From Pseudoalteromonas sp. 3D05 (GTDB taxonomy: Bacteria > Pseudomonadota > Gammaproteobacteria > Enterobacterales > Alteromonadaceae): a stretch of DNA of 32,116 nt. The DNA is taken from assembly GCF_002723455.1 (NCBI RefSeq), contig NZ_PDUS01000025.1, forward strand, positions 14,311-46,426, given 5' to 3'. The first letter of the stretch is position 1; each line of letters starts with the position of its first letter. The notes under the pieces were generated by a model that saw only the letters and a program-made list of their open reading frames with translations, ran no database searches and was not told the origin of the DNA. This document shows, one piece after another, positions 6,869 through 15,179 of this stretch. A program made the position numbers and the translations under genes.

Positions 6869-9800
6869 CTATGGCCTTTCAGCCAAGTCACTGAGCTTGT
6901 CAAATAACTCTGGTAGCTCTCGTTCTGGGATAGGTGGACTGTAGAAATAGCCTTGCACAATAAAGCAGTTATTATTTTGTAAAAACTCAACCTGCTCAAT
7001 GGTTTCAACCCCTTCTGCGACTACATCAAGTTTGAGCTTTTGTGCCATGGCTATAATCGCCGCGGTGATTTCCATATCGTTAGAGTCTTCTGGTATATCT
7101 TGTACAAACGAGCGATCAACCTTAAGAATATCAACAGGGAAACGTTTTAAATAGCTTAACGACGAGTAACCCGTCCCAAAGTCATCAATAGAAATAGACA
7201 CGCCAAGATCCTTTAACTGGTGTAACTGAGCTATTGCGGCCTCTACGTTCCCCATTAACATGCTTTCTGTCAATTCTAGGTGTAAGCTTTTTGCAGCTAC
7301 ATTCGTTTTTTGAATCATCGATGCCAACAAAGGCACTAGTTTAGAGTCTTTAAACTGACGAGCTGATAAATTAATCGAAATATTATTTTCACGACCCTGT
7401 GCTGCAAGCCTTGCTGCAAATTCAAACGACTCTTCAAGTACCCAAGCACCAAGCTCAACAATTAAGCCAGTTGCCTCTGCAATAGGAATAAACTTAGTAG
7501 GTGGGATCATACCTTCTTTTGGATGGAACCAGCGTATCAAAGCTTCATAGCCAACCACTTGATTTGTTCTGCAATCAACTTGTGGCTGGTAATACAATAC
7601 AAACTGACGCTCTTTAATAGCACTGCGCAATTCATTTTCAATAAATAACCGTTCATTTGCAGCTGCATCTAACTCTTGGCTATAAAAGTGGTATGTGTTG
7701 CGGCCTTTTGCTTTAGCTTCATACATCGCTAAATCTGCATGCTTCAGTAACTGGTCTTCTTCTTGGCTATCATACGGCGCCATAGTGATACCTATACTGG
7801 CACTGATGATCACTTCATTATTACCCAACATAATAGGTTCGTTGAGGGTTTTTTGAATCGTGTTAGCCACTTCAGTGGCATGATCTTGGTGTTCTATGCC
7901 ACTGAGTAATACGGCAAACTCATCACCACCCAATCGTGATATGGTATCTTCTGCACGCAGGCGTTTCTTCAACCTATTTGCCACTTCTACCAAAAGCTGG
8001 TCACCCGCATCATGCCCTAATGTGTCATTAATACGTTTAAATTCATCTAAATCAAAATAGAACAATGCAAACGCATAATGGCCCCGCTCAGCAAGCGCCA
8101 TCGATTTACGTAATTGCATTCTAAAAAATGTACGGTTCGCCAGCCCTGTTAAGGTATCGAAGTAAGCCAGTTGTTCCATTTTTCTTTGGCTTTCTTTAAC
8201 AAACGAAATATCTTGAGCGGATGCTACGTAACTGCTGATCTCTCCACTGTCTTCACGTATAGGTGAAATACTCAAAGATACCCAAATTGGTGGTTTGTTC
8301 AGTCCTTGAATCAAGGTATCTCCGCGCCAATAGTTACGACTGCGTAAATCAATATCGATATCATCGACTAATATAGCCATTTCTTCAGCCACAATACTTA
8401 ATAAGGCTGAGTTCAAAAAGTGGCTTTCCTCAAAACCGGACATTTCCAGCATCTTCGGGTTAACGTATTCAATTACAAAATTGTGATCTGTGATCACAAC
8501 CCCAGTACCAGAAAAAGATACCGCTTTTGAAAGTCGATTTGCGGCTTTTTCAGCAATTTCTTTTTCCGTAATGCGCTGATTTAGGCCATCAATCAACTTG
8601 CGGATCTCAACGGCCATGTCACGAAAAGATCCGTTAAGCGTGCCTATTTCATCTTTATTTTCTTTAGGAAATTCAATTTGCAAATGACCTTTACCAAAGC
8701 TGGTTACTGCATGAACTAATGAATGTATACGCCTTAGTACTAGCTGATACAGTGCTTGATGAAGCAATAAAGCAACAAGAATGGCATATAAAATAAACAG
8801 CCCAAAAAACTTCACCTTTAGCTCTTGTAGCGCAGATAATGCCGAGGAGCGTTTTTTATAAATTCCGATGTACCAATCCAAATGTTCAACTTTACGGATA
8901 TTTATGATGTGTGTTTCACCATCTTGAATAAAAGAGTCCGCATTTTTTGGTAACTTCATTTTAATTGTTTGGCTAATAAGCTCTTGCAAATCTGCATTGA
9001 CAAAATCGTTACTATTTAGACGCTTGCCGCGTTGCCCATAATCTTCATACTTATTTTTAGTCAAATTAGGGTGTGAAAGTAATTGGCCTTGGCCGTCAAA
9101 CACAAAGAGGTGTTGATCATTGTCACCAATCGGGAGTTGAGAGATTAACGTATCTAAAACTAAATCACTCCCAGTTACACCGAGGAATTCATTATTAATA
9201 TAAATAGGCACAAGAATGCTGATGACCCATTTATGCGAAATTTCATCGTAATATACATTAGACCAGACCGCTTCGCGTGTAGGGTTTTGCTCCTCTTGCG
9301 CGTAGTTAAAATTACTGTCTTTAGTGAATTGATGATCACCGGCAACACTCAATGCCCAATTTGATGGTGCAATACGGATAAAGTTATCTTTGGTGATTAA
9401 ATAAAAGTTTGAGAAATCTTCAATAAGAGTAGGAGATAGTATTTTCCACAGCGACTCAGAGTCATGTAGTAACTTTTTATAAAATGGGGAGTAATTTTTT
9501 TGGGGTAAAAACGCGGCGGAAAAACCATCGTTAGAAGAACTACGAATGCTGCCGTCAGCCTCAAAACTTAATACCGCATCTTGGTTATCAGCCAGCTGCG
9601 AAGAGCTATAAAACAATTGGTTTGTTACCACTCTGTTTGCTTGCTCTGCGATATTAATTTTAGTTTTCACTAAATTATTAAATTGCTGATTTAACCGATT
9701 GCTTGAAAGCTTTAATACTTCATGCTCTTCAAATACCAGCTGTTTTTCTTCAGACTTGAGCATCAATGCAGCTGCACAAATACCTGCAATTAAACAAATC

Positions 9801-9874
9801 GCTGATATAAGCAGCGAAAGCTTCATACTTAATGAGTTAACACCAAAACGTGATGGTGGGCGTCTATACACCAC
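6869..9874 (-). CDS. Membrane sensor diguanylate cyclase/phosphodiesterase (Cache-HAMP-PAS-GGDEF-EAL)
   Basis: A 1001-residue c-di-GMP enzyme. Order: cytoplasmic tail; membrane segment about 19-38; periplasmic sensor region about 40-350, probably dCache (YYDEISHKWVISILVPIY block); second membrane segment about 356-377; HAMP about 378-432; PAS about 445-560; GGDEF about 568-735; EAL about 740-995. The GGDEF signature at 649-653 is intact and preceded at the right spacing by the inhibitory-site motif RAED (640-643). The EAL domain keeps E777-A-L, ELTE (867-870), DDFGTGYSS (897-905) and EGVE (954-957), so both activities look possible. Net activity and ligand are unknown. Start is GTG at 9874 with AAGG upstream; ATG at residue 17 is an alternative. 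Confidence 0.92.
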   Translation of the reverse strand: MVYRRPPSRFGVNSLSMKLSLLISAICLIAGICAAALMLKSEEKQLVFEEHEVLKLSSNRLNQQFNNLVKTKINIAEQANRVVTNQLFYSSSQLADNQDAVLSFEADGSIRSSSNDGFSAAFLPQKNYSPFYKKLLHDSESLWKILSPTLIEDFSNFYLITKDNFIRIAPSNWALSVAGDHQFTKDSNFNYAQEEQNPTREAVWSNVYYDEISHKWVISILVPIYINNEFLGVTGSDLVLDTLISQLPIGDNDQHLFVFDGQGQLLSHPNLTKNKYEDYGQRGKRLNSNDFVNADLQELISQTIKMKLPKNADSFIQDGETHIINIRKVEHLDWYIGIYKKRSSALSALQELKVKFFGLFILYAILVALLLHQALYQLVLRRIHSLVHAVTSFGKGHLQIEFPKENKDEIGTLNGSFRDMAVEIRKLIDGLNQRITEKEIAEKAANRLSKAVSFSGTGVVITDHNFVIEYVNPKMLEMSGFEESHFLNSALLSIVAEEMAILVDDIDIDLRSRNYWRGDTLIQGLNKPPIWVSLSISPIREDSGEISSYVASAQDISFVKESQRKMEQLAYFDTLTGLANRTFFRMQLRKSMALAERGHYAFALFYFDLDEFKRINDTLGHDAGDQLLVEVANRLKKRLRAEDTISRLGGDEFAVLLSGIEHQDHATEVANTIQKTLNEPIMLGNNEVIISASIGITMAPYDSQEEDQLLKHADLAMYEAKAKGRNTYHFYSQELDAAANERLFIENELRSAIKERQFVLYYQPQVDCRTNQVVGYEALIRWFHPKEGMIPPTKFIPIAEATGLIVELGAWVLEESFEFAARLAAQGRENNISINLSARQFKDSKLVPLLASMIQKTNVAAKSLHLELTESMLMGNVEAAIAQLHQLKDLGVSISIDDFGTGYSSLSYLKRFPVDILKVDRSFVQDIPEDSNDMEITAAIIAMAQKLKLDVVAEGVETIEQVEFLQNNNCFIVQGYFYSPPIPERELPELFDKLSDLAERP

Positions 9875-10067
9875 AATCCAACCTTATTTATTAATAATTG
9901 TTATTATTTGAATCTACACTCAGAAATATACCAGATCCCTATTTAGATTTATAAATTTTTTGTAAATATTCACAAAAAAACTTAAATATGAGATTAAAGC
10001 AGTACGAATGCGCTATTAAACACAATAGAGTGTTGACTTTAATGATCAGTCTACATACATTTAAGAT

Positions 10068-10130
10068 ATGAATATACATTTCTCGCGTTTCACATTTACG
10101 TTTATTAGCTTCTTTTTCTTTATCAGATGA
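10068..10130 (+). CDS. pheL: pheA leader peptide
   Basis: A 20-codon reading frame encodes MNIHFSRFTFTFISFFFFIR, 8 of 20 residues being phenylalanine, with four Phe codons in a row near the end. Frame and position directly before an attenuator and pheA mark it as the Phe-sensing leader peptide. An in-frame TAA at 10062 excludes a longer N-terminus. The ribosome binding site is weak (TTAAGAT). It is known from E. coli that a ribosome stalling on Phe codons when Phe-tRNA is scarce favours pheA transcription; the same logic fits here. Confidence 0.88.
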   Translation: MNIHFSRFTFTFISFFFFIR

Positions 10131-10199
10131 AAGAGGCTTACCTGTTTGCGAGATTTAATCAACCGAATAGCAAAAGCCTCCCAACTGGGAGGCTTTTTT
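10107..10199 (+). promoter_or_regulatory. pheA transcription attenuator
   Basis: Three mutually exclusive pairings are visible. The 1:2 stem pairs AGCTTCTTT (10107-10115, inside the leader reading frame) with AAAGAGGCT (10130-10138). The 2:3 antiterminator pairs GAGGCTT (10133-10139) with AAGCCTC (10174-10180). The 3:4 terminator is GCCTCCC (10176-10182), loop AACT, GGGAGGC (10187-10193), then TTTTTT. A ribosome stalled on the Phe codons would mask strand 1, free strand 2 and prevent termination. Confidence 0.85.
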
Positions 10200-10242
10200 G
10201 TTTTTACTACCCTATTGGTAGCTTTTGGAATGAGGAACCCAA

Positions 10243-11400
10243 ATGACAAATGATGTATTAAACACACTCAGACATGACATCAATGAAATTGATTCTGACC
10301 TGCTTGTATTACTTGCTAAACGTCGTCGTATTAGCCATGGCGTTGTCGAATATAAAATAGCAAACAATAAACCAATCCGTGACGAAGCAAGAGAGCAAGC
10401 TTTGCTCGAGAAGTTGATAGGCTATGGAAAATCGCTCGGATTAGATGCTTATTATGTTAATAATGTTTTTCAAACTATATTAGAAGATTCTGTGTTAAAT
10501 CAGCAGGCAATGCTACAAAAAAACCTAAACCCTGGTGCAATGAGTGAAACTCACCGTGTTGCATATTTAGGAGGTCAAGGAACGTATAGCCAGTTGGCAT
10601 GCCATAAGTACTTTAGTCGCCGCCCTGGAAAGTTGGTGGAATTAGGGTGTATTAGTTTCGAACAAATAACAGGAAAAGTTGAAAGCGGCCAAGCAGATTT
10701 CGGTTTGCTTCCTATTGAAAATACGAGTTCTGGTAGTATCAATGAAGTTTTTGATTTACTCCAGCACGCGCAAGTCTCTATTGTTGGTGAAGTTACTCAC
10801 AGTGTAGAGCATTGCTTATTGGCTTCACCTGATACCGAACTGAGTCAATTAAGTAAAATTTTTGCCCACCCTCAACCTTTTGCACAGTGTAGCCGCTTTT
10901 TACAAGGGCTAGGTGAGATACAGCATGAAACGTGTGACTCAACATCGAGCGCACTTCAATCTGCGCTTGAAACGCCAAATAGTGCAGCCATCGGTTCAGC
11001 ACAAGCAGGGAAACACGTTGGTTTAGAGGTACTGAAATCCGGCCTTGCTAATCAACAAGAAAACCACAGTCGCTTTATTGTTGTTGCGCGCCAACCGTTG
11101 CAAGTCTCAAAACAAATCCCAACTAAAACCAGTTTAATTATGGCAACCAAGCAACAAGCTGGTTCACTTGCCGACGCGCTGATGATTTTCAAAGAGCACA
11201 ACATTAATCTAGTGAAGTTAGAATCACGCCCTGTGCCAGGTAATCCATGGGAAGAAGTATTCTATGTCGATTTAGAAGCAAACCTAGTAGATAGTCATGT
11301 ACAAAGTGCCTTAGAACAACTTAAACAACACACGCAATATGTTCGTGTTTTAGGTTGCTACCAAAGTGAATCACTTCAAGCCGTGAGTGTTGACGGTTAA
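10243..11400 (+). CDS. pheA: Bifunctional chorismate mutase / prephenate dehydratase
   Basis: P-protein, 385 residues like E. coli PheA (386), converting chorismate via prephenate to phenylpyruvate. The chorismate mutase domain (about 1-92) keeps R10, R27, K38, D47, R50, E51, S83 and Q87, each one position before its E. coli counterpart. The dehydratase domain (about 104-285) contains PIENTSSGSINEVFDLL; the catalytic TRF motif reads SRF (276-278), a Thr-to-Ser change. The C-terminal ACT domain (about 295-372) has the ESRP motif (327-330) for Phe feedback inhibition. ATG at 10243 follows GAGGAA. It is regulated by the attenuator directly upstream. Confidence 0.97.
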   Translation: MTNDVLNTLRHDINEIDSDLLVLLAKRRRISHGVVEYKIANNKPIRDEAREQALLEKLIGYGKSLGLDAYYVNNVFQTILEDSVLNQQAMLQKNLNPGAMSETHRVAYLGGQGTYSQLACHKYFSRRPGKLVELGCISFEQITGKVESGQADFGLLPIENTSSGSINEVFDLLQHAQVSIVGEVTHSVEHCLLASPDTELSQLSKIFAHPQPFAQCSRFLQGLGEIQHETCDSTSSALQSALETPNSAAIGSAQAGKHVGLEVLKSGLANQQENHSRFIVVARQPLQVSKQIPTKTSLIMATKQQAGSLADALMIFKEHNINLVKLESRPVPGNPWEEVFYVDLEANLVDSHVQSALEQLKQHTQYVRVLGCYQSESLQAVSVDG

Positions 11401-11425
11401 AAAAAGGGCCATTAGGCCCTTTTTT
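11401..11425. terminator. Bidirectional terminator between pheA and tyrA
   Basis: Perfect 10-bp stem AAAAAGGGCC/GGCCCTTTTT with loop ATTA, with T-runs on both strands. It starts right after the pheA stop codon and lies 13 bp from the tyrA stop codon, serving both convergent genes. Confidence 0.85.
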
Positions 11426-11437
11426 ATTGAACGTTAT

Positions 11438-12583
11438 TTAATCAAGCACTTTTGCATCATTTGCTTTATTTAATAAACTTCGACTTTGCGTTAAAAAGTG
11501 AGCTGTAGAATCTGAGAAATACGCCTTTGCTTCGCCAAATGCCTCAATAAGTGCAGCTTTATTTCCCGCTCTTAACTTATCAAGTGTGTTGGCAAAAGTA
11601 TCTTGATATTGCGCGAGCAACTCTTCAACGTTATCAAACTGAGCCAGCATAATATCTGAATACAACTCAGGAGATTGCGCAAATAAACGCCCTACCATCA
11701 TCAGCTCCAATTGATAAATTGGTGATGAGCAACTCCTAAGTTCCTCTAAAGTATGCCCTTGCTTCGCTAAAAACTGACCATAAACAAACGTAGTTAAGTG
11801 ACGCATTACCTGGATAATTTGCATTGCTTCATCGTGTTTTTTTGCGTCGAGCTCAACAAGCTGACAACCCCATACTTGCAACTGAGATAAAAGCCCTTGA
11901 GCAACATCATGATGACGACCTTCACATACCACAACGGTTTGTTTTACCCAGTGTGATATATCTGGTCCAAACATCGGGTGCAAACCAACTACAGGTCCAC
12001 TGTGTGCTTTTTTTAATACCGTTATAGGTGATTGCTTAACTGATGTTATATCAACCAGCAAACAATCATCATCCAACTTAGGTAGCGAATTGACTACGGA
12101 CTCGAGTGCATTAATAGGCACACTCACCATCACCAACTTTGCGCCTGTTAATATCTCTTTCGCTTGGTGCTGTTGTGACTTATCAAGTATTTTAACTTCA
12201 TAGCCAGAGCGTCTAAACTGATTTGCAAAGAGTTGGCCCATGGCGCCTTCTCCCCCGACAATAACAATGGGTGATAATTCAGGTGCTGCACATGCTAATT
12301 TGGCTTGCTGGTTTTGATAAGCTTCACGCATCATGCGTCTGAGAATATCTTCAACGAGTTCAGGGTTTACGCCTTGGTTTATTGCTTCTTGGCGTCGCGC
12401 GGCAAGGAGAGTTGCTTCACGTTCTGGGGCATGTAGAGGTGCACCGGTTTGCTGTTTGATGGCGCCGATGCGCCCAGTAATTTTATTGCGTCGAGCAAGT
12501 AGAGCAACTAATTGCGTATCGCACTCATCAATTTCTGTTCTAAGCTGATTTAATTCTTCTCTCTCTGCCACGTACCCTACCAC
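11438..12583 (-). CDS. tyrA: Bifunctional chorismate mutase / prephenate dehydrogenase
   Basis: T-protein, 381 residues (E. coli 373), converting chorismate to prephenate and oxidising it with NAD+ to 4-hydroxyphenylpyruvate for tyrosine. The chorismate mutase domain (about 6-95) begins ELNQLRTEIDECD and contains APERE. The dehydrogenase has the nucleotide-binding motif VIVGGEGAMGQLF (about 107-119) and the conserved GLHPMFGPD with the active-site His at about 202. The chosen start is GTG at 12583; a second GTG at codon 5 aligns nearly as well with the E. coli N-terminus, so the start is uncertain by four residues. It is monocistronic, convergent with pheA, with a TyrR-like box 17 bp upstream of its start. 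aroF, its partner in E. coli, is absent here. Confidence 0.96.
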   Translation of the reverse strand: MVGYVAEREELNQLRTEIDECDTQLVALLARRNKITGRIGAIKQQTGAPLHAPEREATLLAARRQEAINQGVNPELVEDILRRMMREAYQNQQAKLACAAPELSPIVIVGGEGAMGQLFANQFRRSGYEVKILDKSQQHQAKEILTGAKLVMVSVPINALESVVNSLPKLDDDCLLVDITSVKQSPITVLKKAHSGPVVGLHPMFGPDISHWVKQTVVVCEGRHHDVAQGLLSQLQVWGCQLVELDAKKHDEAMQIIQVMRHLTTFVYGQFLAKQGHTLEELRSCSSPIYQLELMMVGRLFAQSPELYSDIMLAQFDNVEELLAQYQDTFANTLDKLRAGNKAALIEAFGEAKAYFSDSTAHFLTQSRSLLNKANDAKVLD

Positions 12584-12599
12584 CTATAAAACGCCAGAA

Positions 12600-12617
12600 T
12601 GTAAACTTAAGATTACA
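12600..12617 (-). promoter_or_regulatory. TyrR-like box upstream of tyrA
   Basis: TGTAAACTTAAGATTACA matches TGTAAA-N6-TTTACA with one mismatch and starts 17 bp upstream of the tyrA GTG. It resembles the site before the permease (both TGTAAA-N6-NTTACA). So close to the start it would overlap the promoter or the initially transcribed region, fitting repression by tyrosine; that is inference. Confidence 0.65.
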
Positions 12618-12726
12618 TTAAAGTAAACTTATCAATACGACAAATACTAACAGGATTGGGGAATCGTTAAAAGCGAAAACAAAGAAAGAGTGCGGCATAA
12701 ATGTTTGAATAAGCAATATGAATTAA

Positions 12727-12750
12727 GCCGCGCAAATCACTTAGCGCGGC
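12727..12750 (-). other. GC-rich hairpin upstream of tyrA
   Basis: A perfect 7-bp stem GCCGCGC/GCGCGGC with a 10-base loop in the tyrA-MYG1 gap. On the minus strand it is followed by TTAATTC, a poor U-run, so it could be a weak terminator for the MYG1 transcript or only a structural element. Other bases in 12618-12763 show nothing further. Confidence 0.35.
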
Positions 12751-12763
12751 CCTATGAATGTAA

Positions 12764-12946
12764 TTAACCTAAACTTTAATGTATAGATGTTAAATCACAA
12801 GGATATTTATTCGTCTGTAGCCGGAGACTTTTCGCGATAACAAAGCGAAATTACACGTCAATAGCTAGGCTATTGCAAGTACATTCAACGCAGTTAGCGT
12901 TGAAAGTATCCGCTAAAGATAGATTTATTATCCAAGTTCAGGTTAT
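12764..12946. repeat. Structured repeat-like element with terminal inverted repeats
   Basis: About 180 bp bounded by TAACCTAAACTT (12765-12776) and AAGTTCAGGTTA (12934-12945), inverted copies of each other with one mismatch. Inside are three consecutive hairpins: TTTCGC/GCGAAA (12830-12850), CAATAGC/GCTATTG (12859-12875) and CAACGC/GCGTTG (12886-12902). There is no reading frame. It ends one base before the MYG1 stop codon. The build suggests a small MITE or REP-like element unrelated to the 315-bp repeat; I see only one copy here, so the repeat nature rests on structure and on a vague memory of similar sequence in Pseudoalteromonas. Confidence 0.6.
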
Positions 12947-13816
12947 TTAATTTTGCAGTGCAAGAGATGCCATATTCATTACGCTTGTAAATGAGTCAGC
13001 ACCTGCGATGAATAACCCATTGTGGCAAAAATTAGCATCCTCAATGCCTGTGACAGTTTGAAGTTCTTCGCCTGATAAACCAGCCCACTCTTTAGGTAAC
13101 GATTTTCTGTCCTCAAATGAGCCCGGCTCTACTGGCACAGTTTGTATAATCCACTTACCCGAGTGAGATGGGTAAATCATATATAAAGCTTGATCTGACA
13201 AACTGTGAACCGTTTTTTTCCATGGAGTGTATTGCTTAAGAATAATTACACGAGGGTCGTCTGCGTCAGTAATTGCTTTCGCGACTATTTTTTTAGCCGC
13301 TGCACTGCCACTTGCAGAAGAAATAAAGCGCTTTAATAATCGCTGTGCAAATTCCACAGCTTCATTAAAGCATTCGTCAAAATTTCCGTCTTCTTGCCAT
13401 GTTGGATTAAACATCGAGATTGTCTGACTCAAGCTTATACCTTGCTCAACCCCTTCAACATAGCCGCAATCTATTGCGTCAATTGTAGATACTAACCCTG
13501 CGTCAACAGAATCTGCTACTACTTGATTGCCTGCACAAAGATCGAGGCCATACTTTTTCCACACTAGACCAAACGATGAAAAAGGAATCCCATTTTCTCG
13601 TGCACCTGCACCACCCCGTTGGTGGTGATCAAAACGCCCTGTCTCAGGGTCATACTCGTTACCTACATCAATTACGATATCGGCCTGGCTAATAACGTGT
13701 TTATCTCTTGTCCTAATTAGCGTCAGCGTCGGGAAAATAGTTTTAAGTACTGCAATACTGAATACATCATCAGCATGAAAATTACCATCGTGGGTAACCA
13801 CTGTCATATCGGTCAT
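12947..13816 (-). CDS. MYG1-family protein (UPF0160), DHH-like metal-dependent hydrolase/exonuclease
   Basis: A 289-residue MYG1/UPF0160 family protein. The N-terminus has the metal-binding signature VVTHDGNFHADDVFS (about 6-20) and a later RFDHHQRGG motif, as in DHH phosphoesterases; eukaryotic MYG1 has been described as a 3'-5' RNA exonuclease. The bacterial role is not defined. ATG at 13816 is used; an ATG at codon 4 also fits because the ribosome binding site is poor (AATGATGACCC). It stands alone between the rplS operon terminator and the tyrA region, on the minus strand. Confidence 0.85.
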   Translation of the reverse strand: MTDMTVVTHDGNFHADDVFSIAVLKTIFPTLTLIRTRDKHVISQADIVIDVGNEYDPETGRFDHHQRGGAGARENGIPFSSFGLVWKKYGLDLCAGNQVVADSVDAGLVSTIDAIDCGYVEGVEQGISLSQTISMFNPTWQEDGNFDECFNEAVEFAQRLLKRFISSASGSAAAKKIVAKAITDADDPRVIILKQYTPWKKTVHSLSDQALYMIYPSHSGKWIIQTVPVEPGSFEDRKSLPKEWAGLSGEELQTVTGIEDANFCHNGLFIAGADSFTSVMNMASLALQN

Positions 13817-13958
13817 TGGGTCATCATTTTTAAAAAGAGGAAAAAGAATTTACTTGAGCAAATAAAGTTGCAGTTCGAGTATAACGAAGCTCGCCGTTAA
13901 TTGCAGTAAGGGAGAGGTGTGTGAAAGCCACTATTGAAAATTAGCGCTTTTAAAAACC

Positions 13959-13994
13959 AAAACAGGTTGTAACCCGAAGGCTACAACCTGTTTT
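13959..13994 (-). terminator. Terminator of the rpsP-rimM-trmD-rplS operon
   Basis: A 13-bp perfect stem AAAACAGGTTGTA/TACAACCTGTTTT with a loop containing CTTCGG-type sequence. On the minus strand it is followed by GGTTTTTA. It lies 24 bp past the rplS stop codon. Confidence 0.85.
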
Positions 13995-14018
13995 ATCTGC
14001 GTTGATAAACAGCGCGTA

Positions 14019-14378
14019 TTAGTTAAGTTTTTCTCTAATACGTGCAGATTTACCAGAACGCTCACGTAGATAGTAAAGCTTAGCACGGCGAACTGCACCG
14101 CGACGCTTAACTGTTACGCTATCGATAAGAGGGCTGTGCGTTTGGAATACACGCTCAACACCTTCACCGCTCGAGATTTTACGAACTGTGAATGCTGAGT
14201 GAAGACCACGATTACGCTTAGCGATTACAACACCTTCAAAGGCCTGTAGACGCTCTTTAGCACCTTCTTTTACACGTACCTGTACAACTACTGTATCACC
14301 AGGGCCGAATGCTGGTACGTCTGTTTTAAGCTGCTCATTTTCAAGCGCTTTAATAATATTTTGGTTTACTTTTGCCAT
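14019..14378 (-). CDS. rplS: 50S ribosomal protein L19
   Basis: L19 sits at the 30S-50S interface. The sequence is canonical throughout (FEGVVIAKRNRGLHSAFTVRKISSGEGVERVFQTHSP and RRGAVRRAKLYYLRER). I place the start at ATG 14378 (MAKVNQNIIKALE, 119 residues, near the usual 115). An in-frame GTG four codons upstream at 14390 would add MRNI, but its only Shine-Dalgarno-like bases (AGGA) sit 2 bp away, too close. Last gene of the four-gene translation operon, 33 bp after trmD. Confidence 0.97.
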   Translation of the reverse strand: MAKVNQNIIKALENEQLKTDVPAFGPGDTVVVQVRVKEGAKERLQAFEGVVIAKRNRGLHSAFTVRKISSGEGVERVFQTHSPLIDSVTVKRRGAVRRAKLYYLRERSGKSARIREKLN

Positions 14379-14411
14379 TATGTTTCTCACTTTCCTAGGT
14401 GTAACTGTCTT

Positions 14412-15179
14412 CTAGCCACAAGCTTTTTGGTACTCTTGCTGAAATTTTGCGAGTAATACCGCTTGCTCCTCAGTCAGAGCTAGGTTATGCAACAAGTCAG
14501 GACGTCGTAACCAAGTTCTGCCTAGTGACTGCATTTGCCGCCATTTAGCTATCTCTTGGTGGTTTCCACTGAGTAATACAGCAGGAACCTGTTTGTCGTC
14601 CAATGTTTCTGGCCGTGTATAGTGAGGACAATCTAGCAAGCCATCCGAAAATGAATCTTGCTCTGCTGATTGGTTATGTCCTAACACACCTGGCACTAAT
14701 CGCGCTACTGCGTCAATTAATGTCATGGCAGGTAGTTCACCACCACTCAAAATAAAATCACCAATTGACCATTCTTCGTCAACGTATGACTCTATTATTC
14801 TCTCGTCTATACCTTCATAGCGACCGGCAATCAAAATCAGCTTTTCAGAGTTTGCGAGTTCGCTCGCCCCTTGCTGATCCAATTTGCGCCCTTGCGGGGA
14901 CATATAAATTACTTTTGCACCATCACCTGCCGCTTTTTTTGCGTCAAGAATGGCTTGTTTCAATGGTTCAACCATCATTAACATACCGGGTCCGCCCCCG
15001 TAAGGACGGTCATCTACGGTTCTATGCTTATCAGTTGCATAGTCTCGTGGATTCCAGCAGTTAAAGTCGATTAAACCACTTTTTACTGCGCGACCTGTTA
15101 CACCTTGCTGTGTAATGGCATCAAACATGTCCGGGAAAAGGCTGATAACCCCTACCCACAACGAACTCGTTTGACTCAT
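14412..15179 (-). CDS. trmD: tRNA (guanine-N1)-methyltransferase
   Basis: TrmD methylates G37 of tRNAs that have a G at position 36, preventing +1 frameshifting. The 255 residues contain the SPOUT-fold knot motifs SPQGRKLDQ (about 94-102), LIAGRYEGIDERI (about 116-128) and SIGDFILSGGELPAM (about 138-152), plus the GGGPGMLMM loop (61-69). The catalytic aspartate is expected in the EQDSF motif near 175. Its ATG overlaps the rimM stop by one base (TAATG), indicating translational coupling. Confidence 0.97.
   Translation of the reverse strand: MSQTSSLWVGVISLFPDMFDAITQQGVTGRAVKSGLIDFNCWNPRDYATDKHRTVDDRPYGGGPGMLMMVEPLKQAILDAKKAAGDGAKVIYMSPQGRKLDQQGASELANSEKLILIAGRYEGIDERIIESYVDEEWSIGDFILSGGELPAMTLIDAVARLVPGVLGHNQSAEQDSFSDGLLDCPHYTRPETLDDKQVPAVLLSGNHQEIAKWRQMQSLGRTWLRRPDLLHNLALTEEQAVLLAKFQQEYQKACG

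Noticed and set aside
10033..10061. TTGACT-N17-TACATT as the pheA promoter
   Set aside because: Transcription would begin at about the leader ATG, leaving no ribosome binding site, so I could not accept it as the functional promoter.
10061..10267. A 68-residue minus-strand open frame across the pheA leader region
   Set aside because: It is antisense to the leader peptide and attenuator; its Lys-rich sequence is a by-product of Phe codons read backwards.
14765..15064. 99-codon plus-strand frame inside trmD
   Set aside because: Antisense to a canonical TrmD with all motifs; a shadow frame.
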